This document shows positions 47,245 to 55,287 of a stretch of 64,000 bases of DNA, piece after piece (the stretch's first letter is position 1; every line of letters starts with the position of its first letter). The notes under the pieces are model-generated. The model searched no databases and was not told the origin of the DNA. It was given only the letters and a program-made list of their open reading frames with translations. The DNA lies in contig JAAEQC010000157.1 in the NCBI GenBank assembly GCA_024231905.1, forward strand, positions 1 to 64,000, written 5' to 3'. The DNA comes from a bacterium. Its GTDB lineage: Bacteria; Krumholzibacteriota; Krumholzibacteriia; LZORAL124-64-63. The translations under genes and the position numbers were made by a program.

Positions 47245-47666
47245 GATGCCTCCTTCAGGAGTTTGTAGACGTGCCTGTTGTGAGTCCGGGTCGCAGGACC
47301 GAGCGGCGGGAGCCCCAACTCCTCAGCGATCCATTTCGCCACCGCTGGCGAGCGGTTGAGCCCGGCCTCGCAGTGGACAAGGAATCCGCCGCAGCCCTCA
47401 TGGATCATCCGCCGCACGAACCGGACGACGTCCGCCGCCTGTTCTGGACTCATCGGCTTGTAGCTCGCGAGGATGCTGGTGCGCAACCGCGCGTTGATTG
47501 GCTTGCACATGTCGATGTCGTTGCATCGGACATGTAGGATATTGAACCACCCCGCCTGGAGCCGGACATCCGCCGACCCCGGATCTTGGATGGACACCAC
47601 CGCGGTGTATTTGTCGGGGCGAGTATCCTCGGCGCCCTCGCGGGAGGTGAAGCGCAGGTGGATCAT
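47232..47666 (-). CDS. dual-specificity/tyrosine phosphatase-like protein
   Basis: The 144-residue protein carries HCEAGLNRS (98-106), the HCx(5)R(S/T) active site of cysteine phosphatases, with Cys99 and Arg105. A candidate general-acid Asp lies in NDIDM (49-53). Such enzymes remove phosphate from Tyr/Ser/Thr or act on RNA 5' ends or phosphoinositides. It overlaps SSB by 13 bases. A phage role in countering host signalling or defence kinases is possible. Confidence 0.75.
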   Translation of the reverse strand: MIHLRFTSREGAEDTRPDKYTAVVSIQDPGSADVRLQAGWFNILHVRCNDIDMCKPINARLRTSILASYKPMSPEQAADVVRFVRRMIHEGCGGFLVHCEAGLNRSPAVAKWIAEELGLPPLGPATRTHNRHVYKLLKEASCKG

Positions 47667-47782
47667 CCGTACCTCACTATCAGCATGGCGGCCAAGGCCC
47701 AGACCGTCACCACCAGGGTGGTGACCAGCTTCGATGGCCGCGGGCCCGGGCGCTCAAGCTCGGGCTGGTTGTTGGTGTTCAT
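47663..47782 (-). CDS. 39-residue membrane peptide
   Basis: The peptide starts MNTNNQPELERPGPRPSK and continues with a single hydrophobic helix LVTTLVVTVWALAAMLIV. It overlaps both neighbours by 4 bases. Function unknown. Confidence 0.45.
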   Translation of the reverse strand: MNTNNQPELERPGPRPSKLVTTLVVTVWALAAMLIVRYG

Positions 47783-47982
47783 CGCCCGGCCTCGGCCTGC
47801 AGCTGCCAGACCAGATCCCTCGCGCGCGCGCGTTCATCTTTGCCTAGCCCAACACATGCCTCGCGGACAGAGCACTCGCCAGCGAGCACCGCCACCGCCT
47901 CGTGGGCGCCTACCAGCAGCGCCAGTTGCTTCCGCCGACGCTTTACTCGAGCTGCCCGCCGGCGTTTGGATCCCTGTCTCAT
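47779..47982 (-). CDS. small basic protein
   Basis: The 67-residue protein starts MRQGSKRRRAARVKRRRKQL and then has an amphipathic ECSVREACVGLGKDERA helix and an acidic-neutral end. Like the 41657 and 43583 genes it has a strongly basic head. GGAGG lies 6 bases upstream. Confidence 0.55.
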   Translation of the reverse strand: MRQGSKRRRAARVKRRRKQLALLVGAHEAVAVLAGECSVREACVGLGKDERARARDLVWQLQAEAGR

Positions 47983-48230
47983 CTGCCCCTCCGGTGGTGT
48001 GTCTCTGGTTGATGGGTCTCCCAGATGGCTTCGCCAAGGTCGGTGATGATGTGCTCGCTGTTCTGTCGACCCGCGAACTCGGCGAGGCCCAGCTCGATCA
48101 GAGTCGGGCCGGCGCTCGCGTGGATCGCTGCGGCCAATGGGTGCCGGCGATGGAGCCTTCCGAGTTCCGTCCAGGCGATCTTGGTCATGCCAGCGTAGAT
48201 CTGCTGCAGCTGCTCGTTGGTGATTCTCAT
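47979..48230 (-). CDS. hypothetical protein
   Basis: The 83-residue protein starts MRITNEQLQQIYAGMTKIAW and has ALAAAIHASAGP-like helix in the middle and a His-rich end THHRRGR. No family. ATGA overlaps. Confidence 0.5.
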   Translation of the reverse strand: MRITNEQLQQIYAGMTKIAWTELGRLHRRHPLAAAIHASAGPTLIELGLAEFAGRQNSEHIITDLGEAIWETHQPETHHRRGR

Positions 48231-48760
48231 TCCCCGTCGTCCTCCAGGGCGGCCGTGACCTTGGCCCGGTCTTCGTCGGTGACGTTGAGCAGGGCCCGGG
48301 CGGTTTCATTGAGCCTCAAGTGCAGGGAATAAAAGAGGTTCGCACCCGGGAACTTCCCGAGGAACGGAGACCCCGGCACTGGCTTGGTGATGACGTCTCG
48401 CTCGACCAGCGCGTCGACCATCTCCCACTCACCGTCGAGCTGTGTTTCGAGGAGCCCAAGCAGCCAGCGGCGCAATTCTTCCGGGGGCCGACCGGGGCGC
48501 TCGGGGAGGTTGGCTGCCGCCCTCGGTCTCGGCGGCGCCTCGACCACCATCAAACACTCACCGGCGGCTCCATACGTCGCTCGAAAAACGTCACCGCCAC
48601 AACTCATTTCCTCGTCATATCGTTCCGGACTGCAGAGGCAGGCGGCCAGGGCCCGGGCCTGGGCGATGGGTTCCGTGGGCTCGTGGAACACTCCTTCGAC
48701 GACTGGATCGGTGTTCGGTTTGCGGTGCATGAGAACGTAGTGCTTCATCGCCGTGGCCAT
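48227..48760 (-). CDS. hypothetical protein, first gene of its operon
   Basis: The 177-residue protein starts MATAMKHYVLMHRK (the second Met is also possible) and is acidic and helical in its C-terminal half. No family. It is preceded by a 213-base gap with a weak promoter at about 48.9 kb and a terminator upstream of that, so it may be the first gene of a long leftward operon. Confidence 0.55.
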   Translation of the reverse strand: MATAMKHYVLMHRKPNTDPVVEGVFHEPTEPIAQARALAACLCSPERYDEEMSCGGDVFRATYGAAGECLMVVEAPPRPRAAANLPERPGRPPEELRRWLLGLLETQLDGEWEMVDALVERDVITKPVPGSPFLGKFPGANLFYSLHLRLNETARALLNVTDEDRAKVTAALEDDGE

Positions 48761-48973
48761 TCTGGCGAACGTGAGTCCGCCGTGCGTTGGTCGTTGCTTT
48801 CAGCGGTGCCCGAATCCGACGCGGGTGAAAAAGGTCTGTTACCGTGGGTGTGCGTTGGGTACTCCGCGCTGCGTCCGAGTTTGCTTTTCTGTTGGATCAA
48901 TAACAGATCTGTGGCGGCAGCGCAAGAAAAAAGGTGAGAGACCGCGGGGGACTTGTTGGGTGACCCGGTGGAG
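48761..48973 (-). other. intergenic gap: terminator followed by possible promoter
   Basis: No gene is visible. Reading leftward, a hairpin starting inside the upstream gene, an A/T-run and a weak promoter (48897-48925) are followed by about 135 bases of leader to the 48760 ATG. The arrangement suggests an operon boundary. Confidence 0.45.
48897..48925 (-). promoter_or_regulatory. weak sigma70-like promoter
   Basis: On the minus strand TTGCGC and TATTGA are separated by 17 bases (3-4 of 6 consensus bases each). It lies just past the T-run of the terminator-like hairpin, where an operon promoter would be expected. Confidence 0.3.
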
Positions 48974-48987
48974 TCAGTCCCCCGCGG
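48927..48987 (-). terminator. intrinsic-terminator-like hairpin at the end of the 48974 gene
   Basis: On the minus strand CCGCGGGGGACT and AGTCCCCCGCGG form a perfect 12-bp stem that includes the stop codon of the upstream gene. Nine bases later comes a run of six T (TTTTTT). The gap between stem and T-run is longer than ideal, so efficiency is uncertain. Confidence 0.5.
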
Positions 48988-49294
48988 GTCGATTGGATTG
49001 GAGCTGCAGGAAGGAGATCAGCACCTGTGCAACTGGCGCCAGGACGATCAGCGACTGGGTCGACTGAGCGGTCGCCAGGGCGGCGGCGCTGGAGTGGATG
49101 TAGATGTCGAGGGCCTCGCCCGGGCTCGGGACTGGAACCGATGCAAACCACTCATCGATGGCGGCCTTGACACTCGGCGCGGCCGGGGCGGTGACCGCCG
49201 AGCAGCCTTCCGTGCACCGGAGGAAGACGCCAGCGTCATCCTGGACCGGCTCGACTGGAGCCCCGCACGGACAGAAGATGTCATCGATCTTCAT
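48974..49294 (-). CDS. Cys-containing hypothetical protein
   Basis: The 106-residue protein starts MKIDDIFCPCGAPVEPVQDD and has a second CTEGCSAV, giving a half zinc ribbon. Its C-terminus is hydrophobic and helical (SLIVLAPVAQVLISFLQL), so it may also be membrane-associated. The start is inferred from AAGAGTGACC upstream. Function unknown. Confidence 0.5.
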   Translation of the reverse strand: MKIDDIFCPCGAPVEPVQDDAGVFLRCTEGCSAVTAPAAPSVKAAIDEWFASVPVPSPGEALDIYIHSSAAALATAQSTQSLIVLAPVAQVLISFLQLQSNRPAGD

Positions 49295-49616
49295 GGTCAC
49301 TCTTTGGCGGGGGCCACACGAAGCGCCCCTCGACCCACCCGACAATCAGGGCCTCGAGCACCCCGCGCATCTGCCGGTGCTGGCCGGCGGCGCGGAGCGC
49401 ATCGCGGAGCAACCTGTATGCGCGCGGCGGGACATAGATGGTCTCCGGGCTGGAGGCATCCGGGCTCGGCACCTGGTAGACGCCAAGCAGCCAACCATCG
49501 ATGAGGCCGATCAGAACGTCGGCCATCGAGTGCCCCAGCTCTGAGCAGCGGGCCTTGAAGGATCTCTTCAGGTTCGACCGCACAGATAGGCTCGGGCTTT
49601 TGATCTCAGCTGGCAT
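49281..49616 (-). CDS. putative ribbon-helix-helix-like DNA-binding protein
   Basis: The 111-residue protein starts MPAEIKSPSLSVRSNLKRSF and contains KARCSELGHSMADVLIGLIDG, a segment reminiscent of ribbon-helix-helix repressors, and a helical C-terminus. It lies between lysis genes and the operon boundary. A regulatory role is inferred. Confidence 0.5.
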   Translation of the reverse strand: MPAEIKSPSLSVRSNLKRSFKARCSELGHSMADVLIGLIDGWLLGVYQVPSPDASSPETIYVPPRAYRLLRDALRAAGQHRQMRGVLEALIVGWVEGRFVWPPPKSDHEDR

Positions 49617-49690
49617 GCTGTTCTCTCTACCACAGACCAGATTGTTTTGCAACGGAAGAACGCGGGGGTGCCGCGAGGCGGGGCTGTTGT

Positions 49691-49891
49691 TCAGCCAGTA
49701 GATTCCGGCGGGAGTGCATTGTACCCACGGCGGAAAGACCGGCAGCGGTATGCCAGCTGCCGCGCGAGCATGTGGCGCTCCTCGGCGGAGAGGTCGGGGC
49801 GGCACTCCGCGAGCTCCTCGGCGCGCTCGTCGATGCGGACGTCGGCGGCGACCGGGATGGGGGTGAGCATCGGTGGGCGGGGGCGATCCAT
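49691..49891 (-). CDS. small hypothetical protein in lysis region
   Basis: The 66-residue protein starts MDRPRPPMLTPIPVAADVRI and is charged and helical (EERHMLARQLAYRCRSFRRG). It follows the lytic transglycosylase gene after two bases. A coiled accessory in lysis is possible but unproven. Confidence 0.5.
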   Translation of the reverse strand: MDRPRPPMLTPIPVAADVRIDERAEELAECRPDLSAEERHMLARQLAYRCRSFRRGYNALPPESTG

Positions 49892-49893
49892 GG

Positions 49894-50508
49894 CTACTCG
49901 ATGTCGGCGTCGACTGCACGGCGAACATTGGCTGCTCGGCGCCCAAGGGCCCGGGCATACCCCCACCTGATTTGTGGGCCGCCAGAGTTGTATCTGGCGT
50001 AGCACCTGGCCGTGGTTGGATAGTCGCATCGGCCCTTGTGCCATGCCATGAGGAAGGCCGCCATGTAGGTGGCAAGGACTGGATCCCGCAGCGCCCTGGT
50101 CTGATCTTCTCTGCTCAGCCCATCCCAGTCTGCATCTGGAAAATCTGGAAGGCCATACATAGCTTGGACCAGGTCGTTCCAAGCGCCGGACATGAGTCCG
50201 ACCATTCGCATGATCTGCCAGGGCCCGCGCTCCCCAGAGCTGCCCGGGGCTTCGAGCTGGAAGTAGGACTCGTTCCAGCAGATGGCGGCCAGCAGGTTGG
50301 GATCCACCTGGTAGCGATGGCTGGCGTCCAAAATGGCTCCGGCCAAACGGTCAGCGTAGTCTTCGGCCTTCGGGTTGATTTTGACGATGTAGGTAGCCAG
50401 GCGCCCGGCGCGTCCGCGCGGATGCTTGGCGACGAAGCCCTGCGCCGCCGGCGGCGCAGGGGCGGTGATGTTTCCGGCCATCATGATGACCACGAGCAGA
50501 TAAGTCAT
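49894..50508 (-). CDS. lytic transglycosylase (SLT domain)
   Basis: The 204-residue protein starts with a hydrophobic leader (MTYLLVVIMMAGNITAPAPP). Its SLT-type lysozyme-like domain has the catalytic Glu80 in AAICWNESYF and GPWQIM (95-100). It cleaves the glycan strands of peptidoglycan. Encoded next to the amidase endolysin, it could help lysis or local wall opening during infection. The leader suggests export or a signal-anchor. Confidence 0.75.
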   Translation of the reverse strand: MTYLLVVIMMAGNITAPAPPAAQGFVAKHPRGRAGRLATYIVKINPKAEDYADRLAGAILDASHRYQVDPNLLAAICWNESYFQLEAPGSSGERGPWQIMRMVGLMSGAWNDLVQAMYGLPDFPDADWDGLSREDQTRALRDPVLATYMAAFLMAWHKGRCDYPTTARCYARYNSGGPQIRWGYARALGRRAANVRRAVDADIE

Positions 50509-50558
50509 GGTTAACTCCTTGTATGTTATCGGGAAAACCGCTGCCAGAAGGCGCGGGT

Positions 50559-51428
50559 CTATCGCTCGCGGAATCCCTTGGTGGGACTGGTCGGATCCCA
50601 CGACTGTGGGATCTGGAATCCGGTGCCGTAGGTGTCACCCTGGCGGCCGGCATCTCCCGGCAGCGCGCCTGTGCGTTCCATCCACGGGACGGCGATCTTC
50701 TGCCACGCCTGCCACCCTGGATCACACTCGCGGTTCTCACTGCCCTGCCGGTGTGCCCAGACCCGATCAAAGGGCCGGCCGTTGACCTTGAACTCCTCGA
50801 GCAGCAGGTCGAGCAGCACGTCGCAGGCCTTGACCTGCGCGTCGGTGACATCGTCTGGGCCCCCGCCTGGCTTCCAGTGGTAGCCAGGGAACCCCTCAGG
50901 GTTGCCGTCGATCTCGATGCCAAGGCCCCACAGCGACATCTTGTGGCCGTGCCAGATGTGCATGTCCCATGGGTGGCACAGGATGATCCGCCCGCCAAGG
51001 GTCACATGCATGTGGGCGTTGACCCGGAAGTATCGAGCCGGATTTTCTCCGAGGCGGCAGGCGGTCCGATGCAGGACCACACCCCGGAACTTTGGCCACC
51101 GGTTTCCCCACTCTGGCTTGCCGTTCTTCGGCGCCGCCAGCTGCCCGCGGTAGTCGTACACCTCGACCCCGTTGATGATGCGCATTACGCTGTTCGGGGT
51201 GGCGTCTCCGACAGCCTTGTGGAGTGCTGCCATGGTCGCCGGGCCAACAACGCCGTCAGCGTCGAGGCCAGCTCGGCGCTGAAACGAGAGAACACCATCG
51301 AGAGTCTCGCTCCCGAAGTCGCCGTCGGCCCCCCATGCCGGGAGGTGAATGCCGGCGGACAACAGGAGCTCCTGCACGCGCCGAACGCCTGACCCACGGT
51401 CGCCTTGCTGAATCCATTGGTTGCTCAT
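50559..51428 (-). CDS. endolysin: peptidoglycan-binding domain plus N-acetylmuramoyl-L-alanine amidase
   Basis: The 289-residue protein has an N-terminal PG_binding_1-type module (GSGVRRVQELLLSAG, ADGDFGSETLDGVLSFQ, about 10-72). The amidase part includes FRGVVLHRTAC, HIWHGHKMSLWGLGIEIDG and a zinc-site-like AHRQGSENRECDPG. It cuts the amide between MurNAc and the peptide stem. Its ATG overlaps the holin-like gene stop (ATGA), as typical for a lysis cassette. Confidence 0.8.
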   Translation of the reverse strand: MSNQWIQQGDRGSGVRRVQELLLSAGIHLPAWGADGDFGSETLDGVLSFQRRAGLDADGVVGPATMAALHKAVGDATPNSVMRIINGVEVYDYRGQLAAPKNGKPEWGNRWPKFRGVVLHRTACRLGENPARYFRVNAHMHVTLGGRIILCHPWDMHIWHGHKMSLWGLGIEIDGNPEGFPGYHWKPGGGPDDVTDAQVKACDVLLDLLLEEFKVNGRPFDRVWAHRQGSENRECDPGWQAWQKIAVPWMERTGALPGDAGRQGDTYGTGFQIPQSWDPTSPTKGFRER

Positions 51429-51694
51429 GGTGTCTTCCACGGGAGCGACAGGCCGCCCTTGATGCTGGCCCCGGCGAGCCCGAGCATCCCGAGGATCCCG
51501 GTGAGCACCTGGTTCACGGTTGGCGATCCCTGCGTCAGGATGGGAATGAAAATCCCCGCCGTCGGACTGATGATGGCCACGGCCCAGACAAGCCACCTCA
51601 GGGTCGGCCGGACCCGTGGCGGGATCGGCGGCGCCTCGATGTTCGGTCCGGCGGTGCCGCCGGGCACAGTGGGGGTGTTGTTTTCGTCAGGCAT
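51425..51694 (-). CDS. holin-like two-helix membrane protein
   Basis: The 89-residue protein has a Pro-rich N-terminus and two hydrophobic segments (about LVWAVAIISPTAGIFIPIL and ILGMLGLAGASIKGG). It is placed immediately upstream of the endolysin gene. Small membrane proteins in this position act as holins, opening the inner membrane for endolysin release. The family is not determined. Confidence 0.6.
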   Translation of the reverse strand: MPDENNTPTVPGGTAGPNIEAPPIPPRVRPTLRWLVWAVAIISPTAGIFIPILTQGSPTVNQVLTGILGMLGLAGASIKGGLSLPWKTP

Positions 51695-52436
51695 GTCGTC
51701 CTCCAGGTAGTTCGCGCGACGTGAAGCCGCGGGCTTCCAGTGAGTCCTTGTGAAACACTGGAATTTTATGACGCCGAGCATCGGCTGTCAATGCGGAGAC
51801 CCACTCGTCCTTGGCCTTGCCGAGCGGTCGGCCGCTACGGGTGAGGTCTCCGATGATGACCCAGTCCGGTTTCCACCCCGGGCGACCAGAGCCGGGCGGG
51901 GTGGCCCGATGGAGATCGTAGAGCCGTCCGAGCATCGGCTCCACCGAAACGAACCTGACCGCCGCCTCCACCTCGGCCAGCGCATCCGCGGCGCGGGAGT
52001 ACTCCTGTTGGGTTCGCGTTGTCGCTCCGATCCAGACGTTGTGAGGGAACGGTCCGAACCCGATATACCGCTTGGGGTTCTTCGTCAGAAAGATGAAGGT
52101 GTGCCGCTCGCACTCGAGGGCGACCTTCAGCACGGCGCGGATCCATTTCGCCGGCACCCAGTCGCCCCAGAGGTCGGCCATCGAGCAGGTGAAAATCGCG
52201 GTGGGCTTGCGGCGCCTGGCTGGCTCCGTGAGGCGCCCTTCGTGGAACTCGGGCATGAACCCCCGGGCCAGGTCGGTCTTGCCCCACCGCGCCTGGATGC
52301 TTGCGGCGTAGCAGCCCTGGCATCGCTTCGGTGAGTCGACCGTTCCGCCGGGCCCGAGACATCCAGTGCTCGGATTCCATGTGAACCCAGGCGACCCATC
52401 CTTGGAAACGCACCATTCGATTGTTGTGCTCTGCAT
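51687..52436 (-). CDS. phage Gp37/Gp68 (DUF5131) family protein
   Basis: The 249-residue protein starts MQSTTIEWCVSKDGSPGFTW and carries NPSTGCLGPGG, then CQGCYAAS, a Cys pattern of the phage Gp37/Gp68 (DUF5131) family, which resembles radical-SAM-type cluster motifs. Later segments (IFTCSMADLWGDWVP, IFLTKNPKRY, VIIGDLTRSGRP) also fit. Its function is unknown. It overlaps the holin-like gene by 8 bases. Confidence 0.75.
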   Translation of the reverse strand: MQSTTIEWCVSKDGSPGFTWNPSTGCLGPGGTVDSPKRCQGCYAASIQARWGKTDLARGFMPEFHEGRLTEPARRRKPTAIFTCSMADLWGDWVPAKWIRAVLKVALECERHTFIFLTKNPKRYIGFGPFPHNVWIGATTRTQQEYSRAADALAEVEAAVRFVSVEPMLGRLYDLHRATPPGSGRPGWKPDWVIIGDLTRSGRPLGKAKDEWVSALTADARRHKIPVFHKDSLEARGFTSRELPGGRHA

Positions 52437-52453
52437 TCGTAGCTCCTTTTTGC

Positions 52454-54169
52454 TCAGCCAGCACCCTCGAGCAGCTGCAGCTGGTTGCTGCGCGGCTCGA
52501 GGGCGGTCGCTTTCTTTCGTTGCTCCAGCCACCCGCGGGCCAGCTTCTTGATGCTGTCGCCGGCCACGTCGTAGTTGGCGAGGACTGCTCCTTCGGGATC
52601 TTTGATTCCCTCGACCTGGGCTCGCTTGATCCCGAGGACTTTGGACATGAATGGGTCGACCCCCACTTCCGCCATCAGGTAGTAGGCGGTCACCTCGTCG
52701 AGCTGCCCGTCGCGGTGGACGCGGCCGATGCATTGCTCGTGCACGCCGGGAGACCAGTCGAGCTCGCCGAAGACCACGGTGTGGCAGTGGTGCTGCAGCC
52801 CGTCCACCCCGGCGCCAGAGCGCAGGGAGATGAGGAGCACCCGCGACTCGCGGTCCATGAACCGCTGGATCGCCGCGTCCTTTTGCTTTGGGGATTCGCT
52901 GCCGGTGTACATCGCCGGGTGGTGTTCCTGTAGTCGGTCAAGCCAGATCCCGTAGACCTCGCGGTGCCACCCGTAGAGGACCACCTGCTCGCCGCGGTCG
53001 CAAAGCATCCGAACGAACTCCGCCACGTAGGGAGCTTTGGCAATGCCCGTGGCCTGCCGCAGCAGCGCGTTGAACTCTCGCTCGACCGCAAACTGGTCTG
53101 TCCGTTTGAGCTGGGTCTTGTCCACGATGGTCAGCGCGAGCTCGTCGGCGGAGCTTGCCACCTTGTCCATCGCGTCGAAGTCCGCGGTGATCCAATGCGG
53201 CACCTTCGTGAGCGGGAGCAGCTCGCGTTGGACGTCTTCCCTGGTGCGGCGCAGCATCAGCCCGGCGTCGCGGAGATACGTTCCGAAAGCCTTGGGCTCT
53301 TTGACCCTGCCGTAGTTGTTCATCCACTCGTTTCGGAACTCGTGCTCGGGCCCAAGTGCGCCCGGGCGGACGCACTCCATGACGTTGAACATCTCCGCAC
53401 CGTGGTTGTAGATGGGGGTCGCGCTCAGCCCGATCCGGAAGGCGGCGCTCTTTGCGATGTGCCACGCGGCCTTTCCCTTCTCGCTCATCCTTCCACGCCG
53501 CAGCTCTTGAATCTCGTCGAACACCACGGACCGCATCTGCTCCGCGAGGACGTCGCCCCAGCCGGCGAGCTTGTGGTAGTTCATGATCAGGACGTCCGGC
53601 CACCCGCCGGGTGGATCGTATGGCGTCCCTTTGGTCACAACGTGGGTCGACAGCGCGGGCGCGAACCTCTGCAGCTCCCGCTGCCACTGCGCCGGGAGAT
53701 GGGTGAGCGTCACGACGAGCGCGGGGAGGGTGCGCTTGTCGGTGAAGGCGCCGATGGCCGTGGCTGTCTTGCCCAGGCCGACGTCGTCTGCCACGAGGAC
53801 CCCGCCGGTTTTGAGGGCAAGGTCGGTGGCGATGCGTTGGTACTCGCGGAGGGGGATCTGAAGGTCGAAGTCGGCGGGGGGGATGTGGCCGCTGACCACC
53901 TGCCAAACCATCTTCTCTTCGCGCTTGTGCTGGGCGGCCTGCTTCCGCATGTACTTCTGCTGCGAGATCTCCATTGGATACCGCTGGCAGAACCAGAGCA
54001 GATCGCGGCAGGTCGACGGGCTGTCAGCCAGGCGGACGTCGCCGTAGACGCTCCGGTGGACTCCAGCGAACATCCGCTTCAACCGGATGCGGGTGTGAGA
54101 CTCGCAGCGGACGACCCAGAACTTTCCGTCGCGCTCGATGGTTCCGTAGGACGCTTTCATATCAGGCAC
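52454..54169 (-). CDS. SNF2/superfamily II helicase
   Basis: The 571-residue protein has an N-terminal specific region, then GLGKT (131-135) in LVADDVGLGKTATAIG, a DEIQ Walker B (218-221), LSATPIYNH, and the C-terminal helicase half with VLLISLRSGAGVDGL and QCIGRVHRDGQ. This SNF2-like set translocates on or remodels DNA. It overlaps a PD-(D/E)XK-like nuclease gene by 13 bases, a pairing common in phages. It may support replication, recombination or defence evasion. Confidence 0.8.
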   Translation of the reverse strand: MPDMKASYGTIERDGKFWVVRCESHTRIRLKRMFAGVHRSVYGDVRLADSPSTCRDLLWFCQRYPMEISQQKYMRKQAAQHKREEKMVWQVVSGHIPPADFDLQIPLREYQRIATDLALKTGGVLVADDVGLGKTATAIGAFTDKRTLPALVVTLTHLPAQWQRELQRFAPALSTHVVTKGTPYDPPGGWPDVLIMNYHKLAGWGDVLAEQMRSVVFDEIQELRRGRMSEKGKAAWHIAKSAAFRIGLSATPIYNHGAEMFNVMECVRPGALGPEHEFRNEWMNNYGRVKEPKAFGTYLRDAGLMLRRTREDVQRELLPLTKVPHWITADFDAMDKVASSADELALTIVDKTQLKRTDQFAVEREFNALLRQATGIAKAPYVAEFVRMLCDRGEQVVLYGWHREVYGIWLDRLQEHHPAMYTGSESPKQKDAAIQRFMDRESRVLLISLRSGAGVDGLQHHCHTVVFGELDWSPGVHEQCIGRVHRDGQLDEVTAYYLMAEVGVDPFMSKVLGIKRAQVEGIKDPEGAVLANYDVAGDSIKKLARGWLEQRKKATALEPRSNQLQLLEGAG

Positions 54170-54519
54170 GCTGTCAGGACAAGAGAGTGAACCGGGACGC
54201 CAGCAATCTCATCCGGGATCCGGGCGAGCGGCGGCGAGGTGGTGATGAGAAGGAGGGCCTCAACCTCTTCCGACTTCGCATACCGATGGAGCTGCCGGAG
54301 CAGCGCCGAGCGGCTGCCCTTGGTCTTCACCTCCGCCCCGAGCTTGCCGATCATGAAGTCGATGCGGTCGGTCGGGGTGAGCTGTACCTCGCGGCGGTGA
54401 TGGACCCCCGCTGCTTGGAGGCGGCGGGAGATCCCGATTTGCAGCTCGGTCTCTGTGTCGAAGGTGTAGTAGTCGTGGATCAGCCTGCACAGCTCCGCGA
54501 CCGTGAGTGCCATCGCCAT
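54157..54519 (-). CDS. PD-(D/E)XK nuclease-like protein
   Basis: The 120-residue protein has TETELQIGISRRLQAAG, then DRIDFM (51-56) and GAEVKTKGS (61-69), matching the E...D...ExK core of PD-(D/E)XK nucleases. It overlaps the SNF2 helicase gene by 13 bases and the upstream gene as TGATG. It may nick or trim DNA with the helicase; the exact specificity is unknown. Confidence 0.65.
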   Translation of the reverse strand: MAMALTVAELCRLIHDYYTFDTETELQIGISRRLQAAGVHHRREVQLTPTDRIDFMIGKLGAEVKTKGSRSALLRQLHRYAKSEEVEALLLITTSPPLARIPDEIAGVPVHSLVLTACLI

Positions 54520-54806
54520 CAATCCACCCCTCCTATCACCCGGCGACCAGCCTCGGAGTACTTCCCATCCTTCGGGCGAAGCCACTCCTTGGGCAGATCC
54601 CAGTCCGGCGCAACGCTCTCCGCTCGAGGCTTTCCGAAATCCAGCATGGCAATATGGGGGGCCACCCCCACGCCAAACACCCCGCACTCCACACAGAAGA
54701 CGACGTGCATCTTGAACTCCATCCTGGTCGTAGTGTCCTCGGCATCGAGCTTCCGCTGCTCGATGCTGTCCTGGGCGCCGCAGTAACCGCAATGCATCTC
54801 AGCCAT
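54519..54806 (-). CDS. zinc-ribbon hypothetical protein
   Basis: The 95-residue protein starts MAEMHCGYCGAQDSIEQRKL and has CVECGVFGVG, so a four-Cys ribbon is likely, followed by a helical C-terminus. It sits between nuclease and methylase genes. It may be a nucleic-acid-binding partner. Confidence 0.55.
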   Translation of the reverse strand: MAEMHCGYCGAQDSIEQRKLDAEDTTTRMEFKMHVVFCVECGVFGVGVAPHIAMLDFGKPRAESVAPDWDLPKEWLRPKDGKYSEAGRRVIGGVD

Positions 54807-55287
54807 CCTCTTTTCTTGGCCGGGCCATGCTGACCATCCGCGGGCCGTGGTCGAGGCTGAATATCAACAACGCGCAGTCGCCAGGGTAGCTGGATTCTGC
54901 TCCCTTGAAAGTGATGCGCCCACGAATGAATCTCACCTCGGCGCGGATCGCATAGTCGTGCCACCAGCTCTGGTCGGACTTCACCGGCACCAGCATCACG
55001 ACGACGGTGCCCAGCGCGCGGCTCTCCTCCCACGCCTTCGCGGTCCAGGCCTTCAAAGACTTGTGGTCCCAGGGCGGGTTGACGTAGACGTGCTGGCGGT
55101 ACCAATCCTGGGCGAGCCCGTCGGTCTCCTTGGTCCAGTACTTCTCGAGCAGGTGGTTCGCGTCCGACGCGGCGGCGTCGACGGTGAACCCGAACTCCAT
55201 CATCAGGTGGAGGAAGAAAACGGTCGGAGTCCCCCAGTCATCGCGCGCGGCCCTCGGCATATACGGGGCGGCGGTGGGCTCGCTCAT
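54799..55287 (-). CDS. phage-type DNA N6-adenine methyltransferase
   Basis: The 162-residue protein has DDWGTP (16-21), FTVDAAAS (34-41), DGLAQDWY, and the catalytic NPPW (70-73), matching the short phage Dam family (Dam, PF05869). It methylates adenine and may protect phage DNA from restriction. This is the second methylase of the phage, the other being part of the protease protein. It overlaps both neighbours. Confidence 0.78.
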   Translation of the reverse strand: MSEPTAAPYMPRAARDDWGTPTVFFLHLMMEFGFTVDAAASDANHLLEKYWTKETDGLAQDWYRQHVYVNPPWDHKSLKAWTAKAWEESRALGTVVVMLVPVKSDQSWWHDYAIRAEVRFIRGRITFKGAESSYPGDCALLIFSLDHGPRMVSMARPRKEDG

